This document shows, in pieces, positions 10,448 through 21,796 of a DNA stretch of 64,000 bases; within the stretch, counting starts at the first letter, position 1; the number at the start of each line of letters is the position of its first letter. The DNA comes from Branchiostoma floridae (taxonomy: Eukaryota > Chordata > Leptocardii > Amphioxiformes > Branchiostomatidae): the NCBI RefSeq assembly GCF_000003815.2, contig NW_023365716.1, positions 291,227 through 355,226 of the forward strand, written 5' to 3'. Below the pieces are notes generated by a model that was not told where the DNA came from, made no database searches, and saw only the letters and a list, made by a program, of their open reading frames with translations. A program made the translations under genes and the position numbers.

Positions 10448-13209
10448 TTGCGTGCTTGTGTTTGTGGGTGTGGGTCTTTCAATGCACGTTCTTTCTTTTC
10501 GCTTTTTAAAGATATATTGGAACACTGATAAAATACAATGCAGTCAAAGTCAAAGTCATGAGTCTGACTACCACCCCCCCCCCCTCCTCCACAGATCGTG
10601 GCGTTCATGGTGGTATCGATTTTCGTGATCCTGGCGTGTGTGTGCTGCATCGCCATCGCTGCGTTAGGGATCGTGCTGAACCACTACGTGGACAGCTGCC
10701 GTCAGTACGACTGGAGCGCCTACTACGCCGCCCAGGAGCGTCACAACAACAACCCGGACCAATACCCAGACCCAGAAGTGTGGTAAGTAATGACGTAACT
10801 TCGAAATTCCGATAAAACGCTTAACCCTATTCAGACCCGGGGGGGGGGGGGGGGGGTCCTTTTGAGGCCTGCGCCAACTTTGATGTCCTGTAACGCCAGA
10901 ACGCCTTACGCTAAAGCCACCAAATTTAGTGAGTTTTCCTAAAACATTGTTGGCAACAATATTACGAAGTTTGACAAATTTTCCATTTTTTCGTGTTGCC
11001 ATAGCAACCGTTTGTTGACAGGCAGTTTTGCCAAAAATCACTATTTTTGGTTCTAACAATGTATTTTTCACATTTATTTGCTATATTACTGCTATTTTGT
11101 TACATAAATAAAACCTTATATTATTTAGCATATCTTTCATATTTATATATACATAAATCATTTGATGACGTCATCAGCCCAAAATCGAAGATGGCGGACC
11201 GTACGGCCAGATCAAGAATAACAAGCTAATTATCCCTTGAAATTTGTAACTATCTGGTATTTTTTCATCAAAAACCATCTAAATGAATGAATTAAGTCCA
11301 TTTCCCTTGCCCTTTGTGATTATTTGTTGCCAAAAAAGTAGTTTTAAAAATTCAAGGTGGTGGATTTAATATGGCGGAGCCTAACTCGTATCTTTGATGT
11401 GCATGGCGTCATTTTATGTTGCTATTGTCAATACAAGTTGTAATAAACATTATTATTCTGTTATCTGCACTTGTTGTTACATTTTGTAGTATAACTTGAA
11501 GTTTTCTGAGAATACCCTTTTTTCATGGGTCTGGCCAATTTAACCAAATTGATGACGTCATAATTACGTCATCTTACGTCAATGTAACGTCAAACGTCAA
11601 ATACTTGTCAGATATTATGTCGATATCATCTCCTGAAAATTTGATGGCCCTACGGCACGTCGTTCAAGAGTTAGAGGTCTTAGAAGTGGAGGACCCCAAA
11701 AGCCCCCCCCCCCCGGTCCAGGGATGACCAAAAATGCCCGGTCTGAATAGGGTTTAAGCTTTAAAAACGCGTACAAAACAGCGTGATACAGCGTGATCAC
11801 GCGACACAGGTGATCTGCGGTCACGGAAACGCAACTACGGATATCTTTCTGGCTTAGTACTTAGAAATTTGGTTTCCCGAATAGGTTAAAAAGTATATAC
11901 AAGGTTCAAACTGTCCCGCCAGGAACTTCAAAACCTACGACTGCAGCCCGTCCGCCATCGGTCTGCACGCCGCCAACATCGTCCTGGCCGTGATTGAGAT
12001 CATCCTCGGGTTCGCGGTGTCCATCATGAGCTGCGTCGGACTCTGCACCATGCGACGCGGTGCGGGACAGGTGGGTACTGCAGACAAGATGTCGGTGTTA
12101 TCTAACGTTCCGCCCTTTGTAAAATTAAGAAATATTTACAAAGTTTGAGACACAGGCTAGGGTTAAGTAGGAACCTCACAGAGAATAGCAAGTGGCTAGC
12201 CCATGGTCGAAAGACTTCGGGAGGTACTAAAGGCACCAGAAAAACTCACACACTGTGTTTTCGGGTTTGCTCAGTTTAAATGTCCCACAAGGTTACTCAC
12301 ACGAGACCGCAGTTACATGTAGGTGCGTTGAAGGCTTGCTTTCGTTTATAGTTGTTTCAACCACGTGCACCGAATATGTTGTTGATGTGTACACTATAAT
12401 TTTTTTTATGATGCACGCGAACGAGGTTTGTATCTGAATCAACACATGACCGCCCTTCAGCGTAACACACCAGCTTCTGCATCTGTTCTATTATTTGTTT
12501 ATCCAGCTTCTCGACCTTCGTCGCGGCAGCAGCTGGTTATATTCCACTGAACTAGCTGTTTGTGCTTTTGTGTACCTGTTCTGTAGACAGTGATCTACGC
12601 TGCAGGGCCGGTGCCAGACGGAACGCAAGGAAACATTGTGATCATGCAGGGAACTCCGGGTTTGTAATAATAACTAGCGTTGTTATTAGTGTGTTTATGT
12701 ATTTTGCTTGTGGCGTTGTAAGGTAAGCAACCGGCAGCCAGAAAGTTTCAGTATGGGAAAATTGTCGACTTGTGTATGAAGTACACTCAAACCTAAAGAG
12801 GTAAATCTACACTCTGATTATCATACTTTTACCTGTTCCCAATAGATTAAATAGCGTCGATTTTAGACTCGTTATATTAAACTGTTTAGCAAATGTGTCA
12901 TACATCGTATCCGTTTCCATTACTGTAAAACAGAGTTTGATTCGATTTTGTATCGGCACATTAAATTTTTCTCAATCCAGATAATCTAATACGAAACATC
13001 GTTTATCGTTTTCCTTCCTTGCCGCTACAGGCGTCCAGGGGAGCCAACCGCAGGTGTTCGTGGCCCAGAATCCAGGTGCGGCAGGTGCAGGTGCACCTGT
13101 CCAGCTGTACTACCCGGCACAGATGCCACCTGCCTACCAGGTGGATTCAGGTGCAGCGCCAGGTGTGCAGGAAGAGAAGAAAGGCCCGATTCCTGCTGAT
13201 TCCGTGTGA
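9663..13209 (+). CDS. Four-transmembrane protein A, MS4A/CD20-like (tentative)
   Basis: Exons read at 9663-9824, 10251-10310, 10595-10782, 11923-12070, 12587-12659 and 13031-13209, giving 269 residues. ATG 9663 matches the start of the paralogue at 17426 and follows a conserved GAAGAC leader. Four hydrophobic segments are clear: GLGWAMVVLGSLSVTLGV, a second starting VWSGLLVLTTGILGV, a long third (IVAFMVVSIFVILACVCC onward) and a fourth from NIVLAVIEIILGF. The loop between TM3 and TM4 has two cysteines and many aromatic and acidic residues. Small TM1-TM2 spacing with PxWSG before TM2, and a Cys-containing second loop, resemble the MS4A/CD20 family. That assignment is from memory of the family, not a search. 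The cytosolic tail is rich in Gly, Ala, Gln and Pro and contains PPAY, a WW-domain-binding PY motif. Intron 3 carries a 930-bp transposon. Confidence 0.8.
10360..10446. repeat. (TG)n microsatellite
   Basis: Nearly pure TG dinucleotide tract of about 35 units in intron 2 of four-TM gene A. The same intron of the paralogue has a shorter TG tract at 18262-18350. Confidence 0.95.
10824..11753. mobile_element. 930-bp DNA transposon with TTA target duplication
   Basis: Ends are ACCCTATTCAGACC at the left and its complement GGTCTGAATAGGGT at the right, each followed inward by a long G or C run. The element is flanked by TTA at 10821-10823 and 11754-11756. A 3-bp TTA duplication fits the PIF/Harbinger superfamily (TWA sites). 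The interior shows no transposase frame, so it is non-autonomous. It sits in intron 3 of four-TM gene A, and the corresponding intron of the paralogue lacks it. Confidence 0.8.
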
Positions 13210-14108
13210 AAAACAGAACAAAACAAAATGGTGTCCACCTGGTCTGGATGACGTCATAAAGTACCAGGATGCAGAAAGATGGCGGCGCCCTTGCTTATTG
13301 GATGAGGGTTTCTATATTGATTTTAAACGCGTCAATACGTCGTTATAAAGGATTGATGTTCATGTAACACGAGGAAATGATTGGATTCGGTGATCAGAAC
13401 TAAAATTGCTGAGAAGGAAGCTTCTTTTTTTAGGCAACTACAACTGTAATTAATTGATATTACCGTCATTGAAATATTACAAAAGAAAAATTCCAGGAGG
13501 ACACTTTGCGCAAATTGTACTTAAGCTTGTTGCTTCAAAGAGATGAATGACTATAAATTGAGATATAAAATTACTATGAATTGGACAAAGTGTCCCGAGA
13601 ACAATACAGGAATCGGTATGCAGTCGTTTAATTCGTATAATGTTTTTGTAAAGTTCCTATATCAAACTCATACCAAATCTCATGTAGTGCACATGATTGA
13701 TTATAAAAAAAAACTCTCCCGTATATCTTATATGATATTTTATGTATGCAGTATGAGATGTGTATCCAGCTGAGAGTATGTAATGAGGAAATATTTACAG
13801 TTAATTTCTAATCACCACCTAGAATAAGTGGTTTGGGCCTCATACGGTAAATCTCGGTAAACGCATATTTACACGAACCTGGTAAATGTGGGTAAATCAG
13901 GCAAACATTACCCGCTATACCATGCGGGTAAATGCCTGGTATATTTGCACCTTTACCGGCGGGTAAATGTCGATAAATCCCTAGTAAATCTAAACCTTAC
14001 CCAGCTATACATCGCATTTACCAATGGGGTAAATTCGACTTTTCATGCAGTGTATACTCCAGATAATGGTATACTAGTAGTTGAATACAACATTTCAAAG
14101 GACATGAC
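13210..14108 (+). other. 3' flank of four-TM gene A and a GGTAAAT-rich patch
   Basis: 13210-13800 is paralogous to 20356-20900 downstream of gene B and is probably 3'UTR plus shared flank. From about 13848 to 14036 the motif GGTAAAT, or its complement, recurs a dozen or so times at irregular spacing, without a regular unit. No coding frame was recognised. Confidence 0.55.
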
Positions 14109-14111
14109 TTA

Positions 14112-14622
14112 GGCCACAGCAAGTAAATTTTATGGATGACATCCTCTGCAGACTGCAAAAATAATGAGGTAGGGCGAAAAAATAACAAGATGGGTAAAAA
14201 AAACAAGATGGCAAATTTTCAAAATAGACACCATAAACGTTGTAATAAGAACTGAAGTGACAAAATATGGCATCACAACCAACAAGGCATTCATTCCTGT
14301 ATTTAAGAAATGCACCAGTGTAGTAAAAGTGACACCAGTGTGGTAGACTGGTACTCACTATCCATGTTGGCAATTACAACCATGACTTCCATATTGGTGC
14401 CACTCTTACAACTATCCAGCAAGTTTCACTTCTGCAACTACAGTCAATGCTACCCATCTAGTGTCAATTCTATATACATTTGGTTACAACATAACCCATT
14501 TACCCATTTTGATCTATCTGACCATCCCTGAAGAAGAAAGAAAATCTTGTTTTTTTTTTCTGAAATCAGGCGAAAATTAATGAGCGCACGGATGTCATCC
14601 ATAAAATTTACTTGCTGTGGCC
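14112..14622. mobile_element. 511-bp MITE with TTA target duplication
   Basis: The left end GGCCACAGCAAGTAAATTTT and following TATGGATGACATC are mirrored at the right end by GATGTCATCCATA and AAAATTTACTTGCTGTGGCC. TTA flanks both sides (14109-14111 and 14623-14625). The terminal repeats exceed 30 bp, there is no coding content, and the size fits a PIF/Harbinger-type MITE. Diverged copies of the same terminus occur at about 9447 and 15971. Confidence 0.85.
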
Positions 14623-14984
14623 TTACAAAAGAAAAGTAATTATGGATGCGTGCATTCTACTCGTGTATTAAGAACCCATTACCTTCAAACCACCGTATGG
14701 GGTCAAAACTGACCCCAGGCGTGTATTAATATGTGCCAATATCGCATTTCTGGTCGAAAACAAATTTCCTCCAAAATGAGTTTGTGTATATGTCTTAAAA
14801 CTTCTGAAATGTTTTTAACGAGATTGGATTCTTGTTGATTAAGTTATCCTAGAAAGTTAATGCATGGTTTACGTTAACGTTTATTTATTCTGGACACGTA
14901 TTGAGTGTGATCGCTCCCAGAGGTTATTACCAGAGGTCAGAGCTTGACAAACTTGAACCCCAGCCAAAACCAGCCCGTACCTCG

Positions 14985-15147
14985 CGCCCGGAAATTACGT
15001 CTACTTCCGTTTGAAACAACAACAACGTAACCCTTCAGAGGTCAACGTTCTGGTTGGCTGCCTCCTCCACTACGCTGCCAGCGCGTCGAGTGTACGGTTT
15101 GTTTACGGACTCTTTACGTTAGATCTACTGGGAACCATCGTTGGTGG
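14985..15147 (+). promoter_or_regulatory. Promoter and 5'UTR exon of four-TM gene B (cassette copy 2)
   Basis: Second copy of the conserved block: GCCCGGAAATTACGTC, ACTTCCGTTTGAAACAAC, CAGAGGTCAACGTTCTG, then a leader ending ACCATCGTTGGTGG|GTAAGTGG. The CRE-like core is changed from TGACGTC to TTACGTC relative to copy 1, while the ETS-like TTCCG and the leader donor are kept. Confidence 0.6.
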
Positions 15148-15582
15148 GTAAGTGGTATGTATTCCTAATAACTGTTGGTTACGAAAACGTGCAGAGAAAT
15201 GGGATACACACCGGATGCGTGTGCTGATACCACTTATAGGGGCCGGAGCGAGGATTTCTTACTTGATTCCTTCATGCAGCCGCCGCCTATTCTCCGAGCA
15301 GATGTTGGGTCTGGACTGTTGTGGCCGGGATTCTCATTCTCCAAACAGAGGGAGGGGGTTATTATTGAAGCGGCATGTCGGAATTAGTACGGCTACTAGT
15401 ACTACCCCCCGACCCAACATCTGCTTGAAGAATCGCCTCCACTATGGTACAGATCTATCTAATAATCTCGGCTGGCATTTATGACTCAGCGTCGGATTTC
15501 CAAGAAGCGCAGATGGAGGAATGATTAGATCTTTGGCTTTTTAAATACCTCCTTAAAACTGTGTGTGTGTGCGTGTGCGTGC

Positions 15583-15642
<60 letters not shown>

Positions 15643-16020
15643 GCGTGCGCGTGTGTGTGTGTGTGTGTGTGTGTGCATGTGCGTGTCTGTGTGTGTCCCT
15701 ATTTCCGAATATGTGTACTTGTATTGTTTTTAATGACATCGGTATGTGAATAGGGTTTGGGAAGGCGGCCGGGTCAAGGTCGATTACAGGCCCAGGCGTG
15801 TGACCTTGTTTTTGAACTGTGCTATTTCTAGGCACGTGAATACTACACTGTTGGATCGGGGGTGTTTAGGTGGTTCCATCTCACATCAGGTCTAGCTTTA
15901 TGGTACGTTTGGATACGTTTAATGATGAACATGAGGGAGGGGAGGTTCAGTAACATATGGAAATTAATTCCACGGCAAGTAAGTTGTAAAAATCTGGAAA
16001 CATCAGCGCACACGATTTAA
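15148..16020 (+). other. Leader intron of four-TM gene B with TG repeat
   Basis: Sequence paralogous to 62900-63780, with a TG/GCGTGTGC tract at 15560-15695. It ends in the ATTTAA site used by the LINE insertion at 16021. Confidence 0.6.
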
Positions 16021-17012
16021 TCTTTTTTTTTTTTCATTTCAAACTTTATTTCAGGCTCTTGGCCCATATCGCATACATAATAGACATAAAAAACATACAA
16101 TACAACAATACAAATACACTTTATGTACAATAAAAAAGTTTAATTACCCGTGGCTTTTGTAAACAAGATTCACATAGTGTGTCCAGAATTTGCTATGGAA
16201 AAGGGCATCTGAGTGGAATAACCGGGAGATAATGTTGTTATTAGATGTGGCGATGTGTTGTACAAATGCATGTGTTAGTTTTCTCCTTCTAGCTTCAAAA
16301 GTATCAATCCCATGTGTCACAAACATTTGGCTGGCACTATCACTCGTACGATAGCCTAACACAATTCTAAGAGCATTGTTATAGGCTACGCGTAGCCTGC
16401 GAATCGTACCCAAGTTATACTGACACCATAGCTGAGCGCAATATATCGAGGAACAATATGCATAAAAAGGACGCGCTTCACTCCAGGAGAGGCGAATCGG
16501 AATTTTCGTATCAAGGAATTTGCTTTGGTATAGAACCCTCTGACATGATAGTGAATTGACTCATCATCAGACAGGTCAGAGGTAATCTGGTTACCCAGAT
16601 AGTTCACAGATGTAACGTACTGCAATTTCGTGCCATAAAGGGTGACTGGAGGAGGCGGTCCGTGCAATTTGAGTCTACCACATGGAAAATATACACATTG
16701 GCTCTTGCTTTTGCTGAACACTATATGGTTTTCAGAACCAAATCGTTCACATAAAGACATTAGCTTTTGCAGACCTTTAACAGATGGGCAGATAATACAT
16801 AGATCATCAGCTTACAACAGATGATTCACAACGGCATTTCCGATGTAGCAACCAACACCAGAGCAATTCAGCTAAACACTCAGGTCAGAGAATAGAAAAG
16901 GGGATAGAAGGCTACCTTGTGGCACTCCGTTAGTGGCAGTAAAGTTGTCGGAAAGGACATTGCCCCAAACGGACTCTAAAGGACAAAACATTGTACCAGG
17001 CTACAAGTAAAC
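16021..17012 (-). mobile_element. 5'-truncated, degenerate non-LTR retrotransposon (LINE)
   Basis: Read on the minus strand from 17012 towards a poly(A) end (plus-strand T run at 16022-16033). Reverse-transcriptase pieces are visible: GVPQGSLLSP, then xADDL in which the usual Tyr codon is TAA, a YLGNQI motif, and a C-terminal stretch IRRLRVAYNNALRIVLGYRT followed by a SASQMF motif. Stops and frame breaks show it is dead. ATTTAA is duplicated at 16015-16020 and 17013-17018. The paralogous sites at about 9494-9500 and 63768-63775 carry a single uninterrupted ATTTAA, so this is a clean insertion into only one of three cassettes. Confidence 0.9.
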
Positions 17013-17058
17013 ATTTAAGAAAGCGAGAGCGCATATCTATCTATATATATATATATAT

Positions 17059-17097
<39 letters not shown>

Positions 17098-17159
17098 CAA
17101 AACCAGAGCTTCTATATTTTTTTGCAATTGACTTGTTATTTCTTTGTTTGTTTTTCTTT

Positions 17160-17330
17160 GTTTAGAGTTTAGAAGACATGGCTTATAGCAACAGAGCCAA
17201 CCGCTGACTAAGAAGCGATCTCACCACCCTATTGTTTTGCTAGTGACGTGTAATTTGTTTGTTTGTTTGTTTGTTTGTTTAGAGTGCAGAGGACGTGACG
17301 TACAAACCCAAGGCTAAAACACAAGTGATA
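17160..17330 (+). pseudogene. Two broken tandem copies of the four-TM first coding exon start
   Basis: Upstream of the real start at 17426 the leader-plus-start segment is present twice more. At 17170-17210 AAGACATGGC is followed after a few codons by TGA. At 17280-17320 the ATG has become GTGACG, followed by YKPKA-like codons matching YEPKA. All three copies follow a GTTTGTTTGT-rich tract and the phrase ATTGTTTTGCTA or similar. These are duplicated acceptor and exon-start pieces, not functional exons. Confidence 0.7.
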
Positions 17331-17425
17331 CTTGAGCCGTCCTCGGACTAATTAGTAGTACTGTGCCTACCCTACTGTTTTGCTATTGACTTGTAATTTG
17401 TTTGTTTGTTTGGTGTGCAGAAGAC

Positions 17426-20355
17426 ATGGCGTACGAACCCAAGGCTGTCCGCGGACTGGGCTGGGCTATGGTGGTGCTGGGGTCCCTCAGCGTCACGCTA
17501 GGGGTCGCTGCAGACATCCACTTCTCCGCTAGGGGCGTGGGAGCTGTGGGACACTTCATCAGCGCACCTATCTGGAGCGGGCTGCTGGTTTGTTCCGCTC
17601 TTAACCTTTGAACTTTAACCTAACCTTTAACCTAAGACCTCTACCTTTCAACTGTATCCCCAAAACATGCAGAAGTGACAAACACGTAGAGGTGAGATGC
17701 TTGGGAGATTCCGGCAATGCTCTGGCCCAGAGGTAGGCTTGGCACCCCCTAACCTTTAACCTTTAACGCTGAACCTTGACCCTTAAACTTTATCCCCCGA
17801 GAACATTCAACAGTGAAAACATTGGGACATTTCATAAATGCCCTTGTCTGGAGGAGACGGCTGATAGGTCCCAAGCCTTTACTTAAGTGCCTACCCTACC
17901 TATCCTTCAACATATGAACTTTAACTTTGACCTATAGCGGTCACCTTTTTAAGTGCTTACACTACCTATCCTTCAACATTTGAACTTTAACTTTGACCTA
18001 TAGCGGTCAACTTTTTAAGTGCTTATACTAGTATCCTTCAACATTTGAACTTTAGCTCTGACCTAGGCTATAGCGGTCACCTTTCAAGAATTGAAATAAA
18101 CTTTATTTTCACCAGTTTACATGGATCTCTGTCGACTGTTGATGTCTTTACAGGTCCTTACGACAGGCATTCTGGGTGTTAACAGCGCAAAGAAACCAAC
18201 AAGTAAGTGCCTGGTAAGTCACATCATTTCTTGCCTGTGACTGTGTGACAATGTGTTTGTAGGAGTGTGTGCGTGTGCGTGTGTGTGAGAGTATTTGTCT
18301 GTGTTTGTAGCTGTGTGTGTATTTGTATGTGTGTGTGTGTGTGTGTGAGAGAGAGAGGGGGGGGGGGGGGGTTAACGCATTTTTTTAAATTTTGCTTTTT
18401 TTGCGGTATATTTGAAACACTGAAAAAAAAATACAATATAGTCAGAGACAGTTGGCGTCTTGTTTTCTGACTGATTTTCCCTCCACCCGTCCACAGATCG
18501 TAGCTTTCATGGTTGTGGGTATATTCGTTATCCTGGCGTGTGTGTGCTGCATCGCCATAGCGGCAATCGCAATCGTGTGGAACCACTACGTGTACGGCTG
18601 CCGTCAGCACGACTGGCGCGCCTACTACATTGCACAACAAGACTATAAGAACAACCCGTCCCAATACGAAGAACCAGACTTGTCGTAAGTAAAAAAACAG
18701 TGGCTTGTTATGAGCCCATTCACAGTTTAAATGGCAAATGCGCAGTGTGATGCATTGTGGATTAATGTGTCAAAGGTGAATGCCCTTGTGAGCAGTTCTT
18801 GCGTACTATGCCGCCCAGGAGCGTCAAAAGAACAACCCGGTCCAATACGAAGAACCAGAATTGAGGTAAGTAATAACGTGATTTGGATAAAACATCCTCC
18901 TACGCAGGGACATCCAACGGCGAAACCGCCTGTCTGGATGTAACCTGTTCTCTCAACCGTCACTCTTAGTTCCTGTGGGCGTCCCCTCCCCTTCCAGAGG
19001 CTAAAATTGATCTTTTCACGGTTGAAATTTTACCGCCAGGAATTTCAAGGCCTACGACTGCAGGGCGTCCGCCATCGGTCTTCACGCCACGAACATCGTC
19101 CTGGCCGTGATTGAGATCGTGCTCGGGTTCGCGGTGTCCATCATGAGCTGCGTCGGGCTCTGCACCATGCGACGCGGTGCGGGACAGGTGGGTACTGCAG
19201 ACCATTGCCATTGTTACCTGACGTTCCGCCCTTTTGATAAAAAGGAATATGTTTAAGACACTGCATTAACTGTGGAACCTCAAAGAGAATTGAAAGTGGC
19301 TAGTCTATGGTCCTAGAGACTACGGTAGGCACTAAAAGGCACAAAACATCCCACACACTAAATTTTCGGCCTTACTCAGTTTGAATGTCCCACAAGGTTA
19401 CTCACACGTGGCCGCAGTTACATGTAGGTGCATTGTGTTTTGTATTTCGTGGCTTCAACCACAGAATATGTTTGTGATGTGTACGCTATAATGATTTTTA
19501 TGATGCACGCGAACGAGGTTTGTATCTGAATCAACATAGCCGACATGACCGTCCTTTGAACAGCGTAACACACGAGCTTCTCTATCTGTATCTGTATAGC
19601 AGGTATAACACACGAGCCTCTGTATCTGTACATATATCTGTTTAGCCAGCTTCTCAGACCTTCGGCGCGGCAACAGCTGGTTATATTCCACTGCAGCTGG
19701 ACCAGCTGTTTGTATTTTTCTATATCTGTTCTGTAGACAGTGATTTACGCTGCAGGGCCGGTACCGGACGGAACGCAGGGAAACACTGTGATCATGCAGG
19801 GAAACCCGGGTTTGTACCAAGCGTTGTTATTAGTGTCTTCGTGTATTTTGCTTGTGGCGTTGAAAGTTAAGCAACCTGCAGCAAGAAAGCTCCAGTATGG
19901 GAAAATTGGCGACTTGTGTATGAAGTAGACTCGAACCTAAAGAGGAGAATCTACATTCTGATTGTCATACTTTTACCTGTTCCCTATAGATAAAATAGCG
20001 TCGATTTTAGACTCGTTATAGTAAACTGTTTAGCAAATGTGTCATACATCGTATCCGTTTCCATTACTGTAAAACAGAGTTTGATTCGATTTTGTATCGG
20101 CATATAAAATTTCTCTAAATCCAGATAATCTAATACCAATCAATCTTCATCGAGATAATCCAACTGTCGTTAATTCAAACAACTAAAAGTTGATCGTTTT
20201 CCTCCCTTCCAACTCCAGGTGTCCAGGGTAGTCAACCGCAGGTGTTCGTGGCCCAGAATCCGGCCCAGGTGCCACCTGCCTACCAGGTGGATTCAGCTGC
20301 AGCGCCAGGTGTGCAGGAAGAGAAGAAGGGCCCGATACCTGCTGATTCCGTGTGA
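17426..20355 (+). CDS. Four-transmembrane protein B, paralogue of A (MS4A/CD20-like, tentative)
   Basis: Exons at 17426-17587, 18154-18213, 18497-18684, 19040-19187, 19737-19809 and 20219-20355, total 255 residues. The first five exons have the same lengths and phases as gene A (162, 60, 188, 148, 73); the last is 42 bases shorter because an Ala/Gly-rich stretch is missing. TM1 to TM4 are nearly identical to A (for instance GLGWAMVVLGSLSVTLGVAA), whereas the TM3-TM4 loop has diverged most. The PPAY tail motif is kept. An in-frame upstream ATG at 17402 lies in the acceptor region and is not favoured. Gene B faces the minus-strand ankyrin gene tail to tail. It is intact as read. Function is unknown; a plasma-membrane location is inferred from its topology. 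Confidence 0.8.
18797..18866 (+). pseudogene. Partial duplicate of the 3' end of four-TM exon 3
   Basis: Codes a diverged version of the end of the third exon (AYYAAQERQKNNPVQYEEPE against AYYIAQQDYKNNPSQYEEPD upstream) and ends in a GTAAGT donor. It more closely resembles gene A's exon at its start (AYYAAQER). No convincing acceptor precedes it, so it is read as a partial exon copy. If an acceptor near 18795 were used it would be an alternative exon. Confidence 0.65.
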
Positions 20356-21796
20356 AAAAGAGAACAACACAAAATGGCGTCCACCTGGTCTACATGACGT
20401 CATAAAGTACCAGGATGTAGAAAGATGGCGGCGCCCTGGCTAATTGGATAAGGGTTTCTATATTGATTTAAACGCGTCAAGACGTCGTTGATACTGCGAA
20501 AAGAACTAATATGATTCGGTGGTCAGAAGAACTGACATTGCTGATAAGGAAGCTTCTTTTTTTAGGCAACTACAACTGTAATCAACTGATATTACCGTCA
20601 TTAAGATATTACAAAGGGAAATTCAAGGGAGGCCACGCTGCGCAAATTGTACTTGTTGCTTCAAAGAGTATAAATTGGACAAAGACTCAAGAGAACAATG
20701 CAAGAATCGGGATGCAGACTTTTGATAATTATAATGTTTATATGTAAAGTTCCTATATCAAACTCATACAAAACCTAATGTAGTGCGTATGATAATTATA
20801 AATCACGTATATCTTATGTATCCAGTATAAAATATGTATCCAGCTAAAAGTATGTAACGAGGAAGTATTTACAGTAAATTTCTGACCACCACCTCTAATA
20901 AGTGCTTTGGACCTTAACTCAATATACATAGTTGTATAGAGGTATGGTTAAAAACAAGATTCCATATGACATAATTTGCTAACGAAGAAACGTAATTATA
21001 CGTGCATTCAATGAAAAAAAGCTCATAATGCGCACATTTCCTCTTAACAATAAAGCAGAGTGCGTACGCGAATAAGTAAACTGTTCTATCTGCCGATTGT
21101 CTAGTAAAATTGTACATACCTTTTGTATGCGCTATTAACCAAATGTTCCCATAAAATGCATATACACAGGTATATAGAGATACTGGGTTATCTAAGATTC
21201 TGTAGTCAGTCTCAGAGTCATGAAAACATGTAAAACGTTTTCACCTTTGAATTACGAGCCAAACAAAGTTGACTCATAGATGAAAAGGCTCAAAAGCCAA
21301 TAACAAAATGAATGAAAAATGTAGAGTAACAGAACCCCAGCTCTAAATTGCTGTAGCCCCCCTCCGCACACATTAGTCCCTACTCTGGAAGGCGCAGCAG
21401 CATGCTTATAATTTATTGATGGTGAAAATTATATTTTTGCTGGCCTAGCCTAGCCTGATGATAAAATAAGATGTTTTCATTGTATACAAACTCCTGAAAT
21501 CCTGTAAGATAATTGTATCTTGGGTACAACATTCAATATGGCATTAGGAACTCTCACTGATATATAGTTACATGCTTTCTTTATTTTTCATTTGCAAAAT
21601 GTAACAATACATTACCCTGGCTATCAATGCAGCATTGGTTATGTTTGAGGATTTTTTTTTTATTCATTTCCGTATATGATAATAACGTATGTCTAATTAA
21701 GAATTCTTATCTTGTTTCTTCATTTCAGTATAGGCAAATAACGAACGGCTAATAACAAAATTTCTCATCACAAAGGTTCTGTTATTGAATGCCAAT
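20356..21796. other. Convergent intergenic region
   Basis: Begins with 3' flank shared with gene A (to about 20900) and ends at the minus-strand stop codon at 21797. The rest is AT-rich with no recognised gene. Minus-strand AATAAA-type signals (plus-strand TTTATT) near 21572 and 21660 could end the ankyrin gene transcript. Confidence 0.5.
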
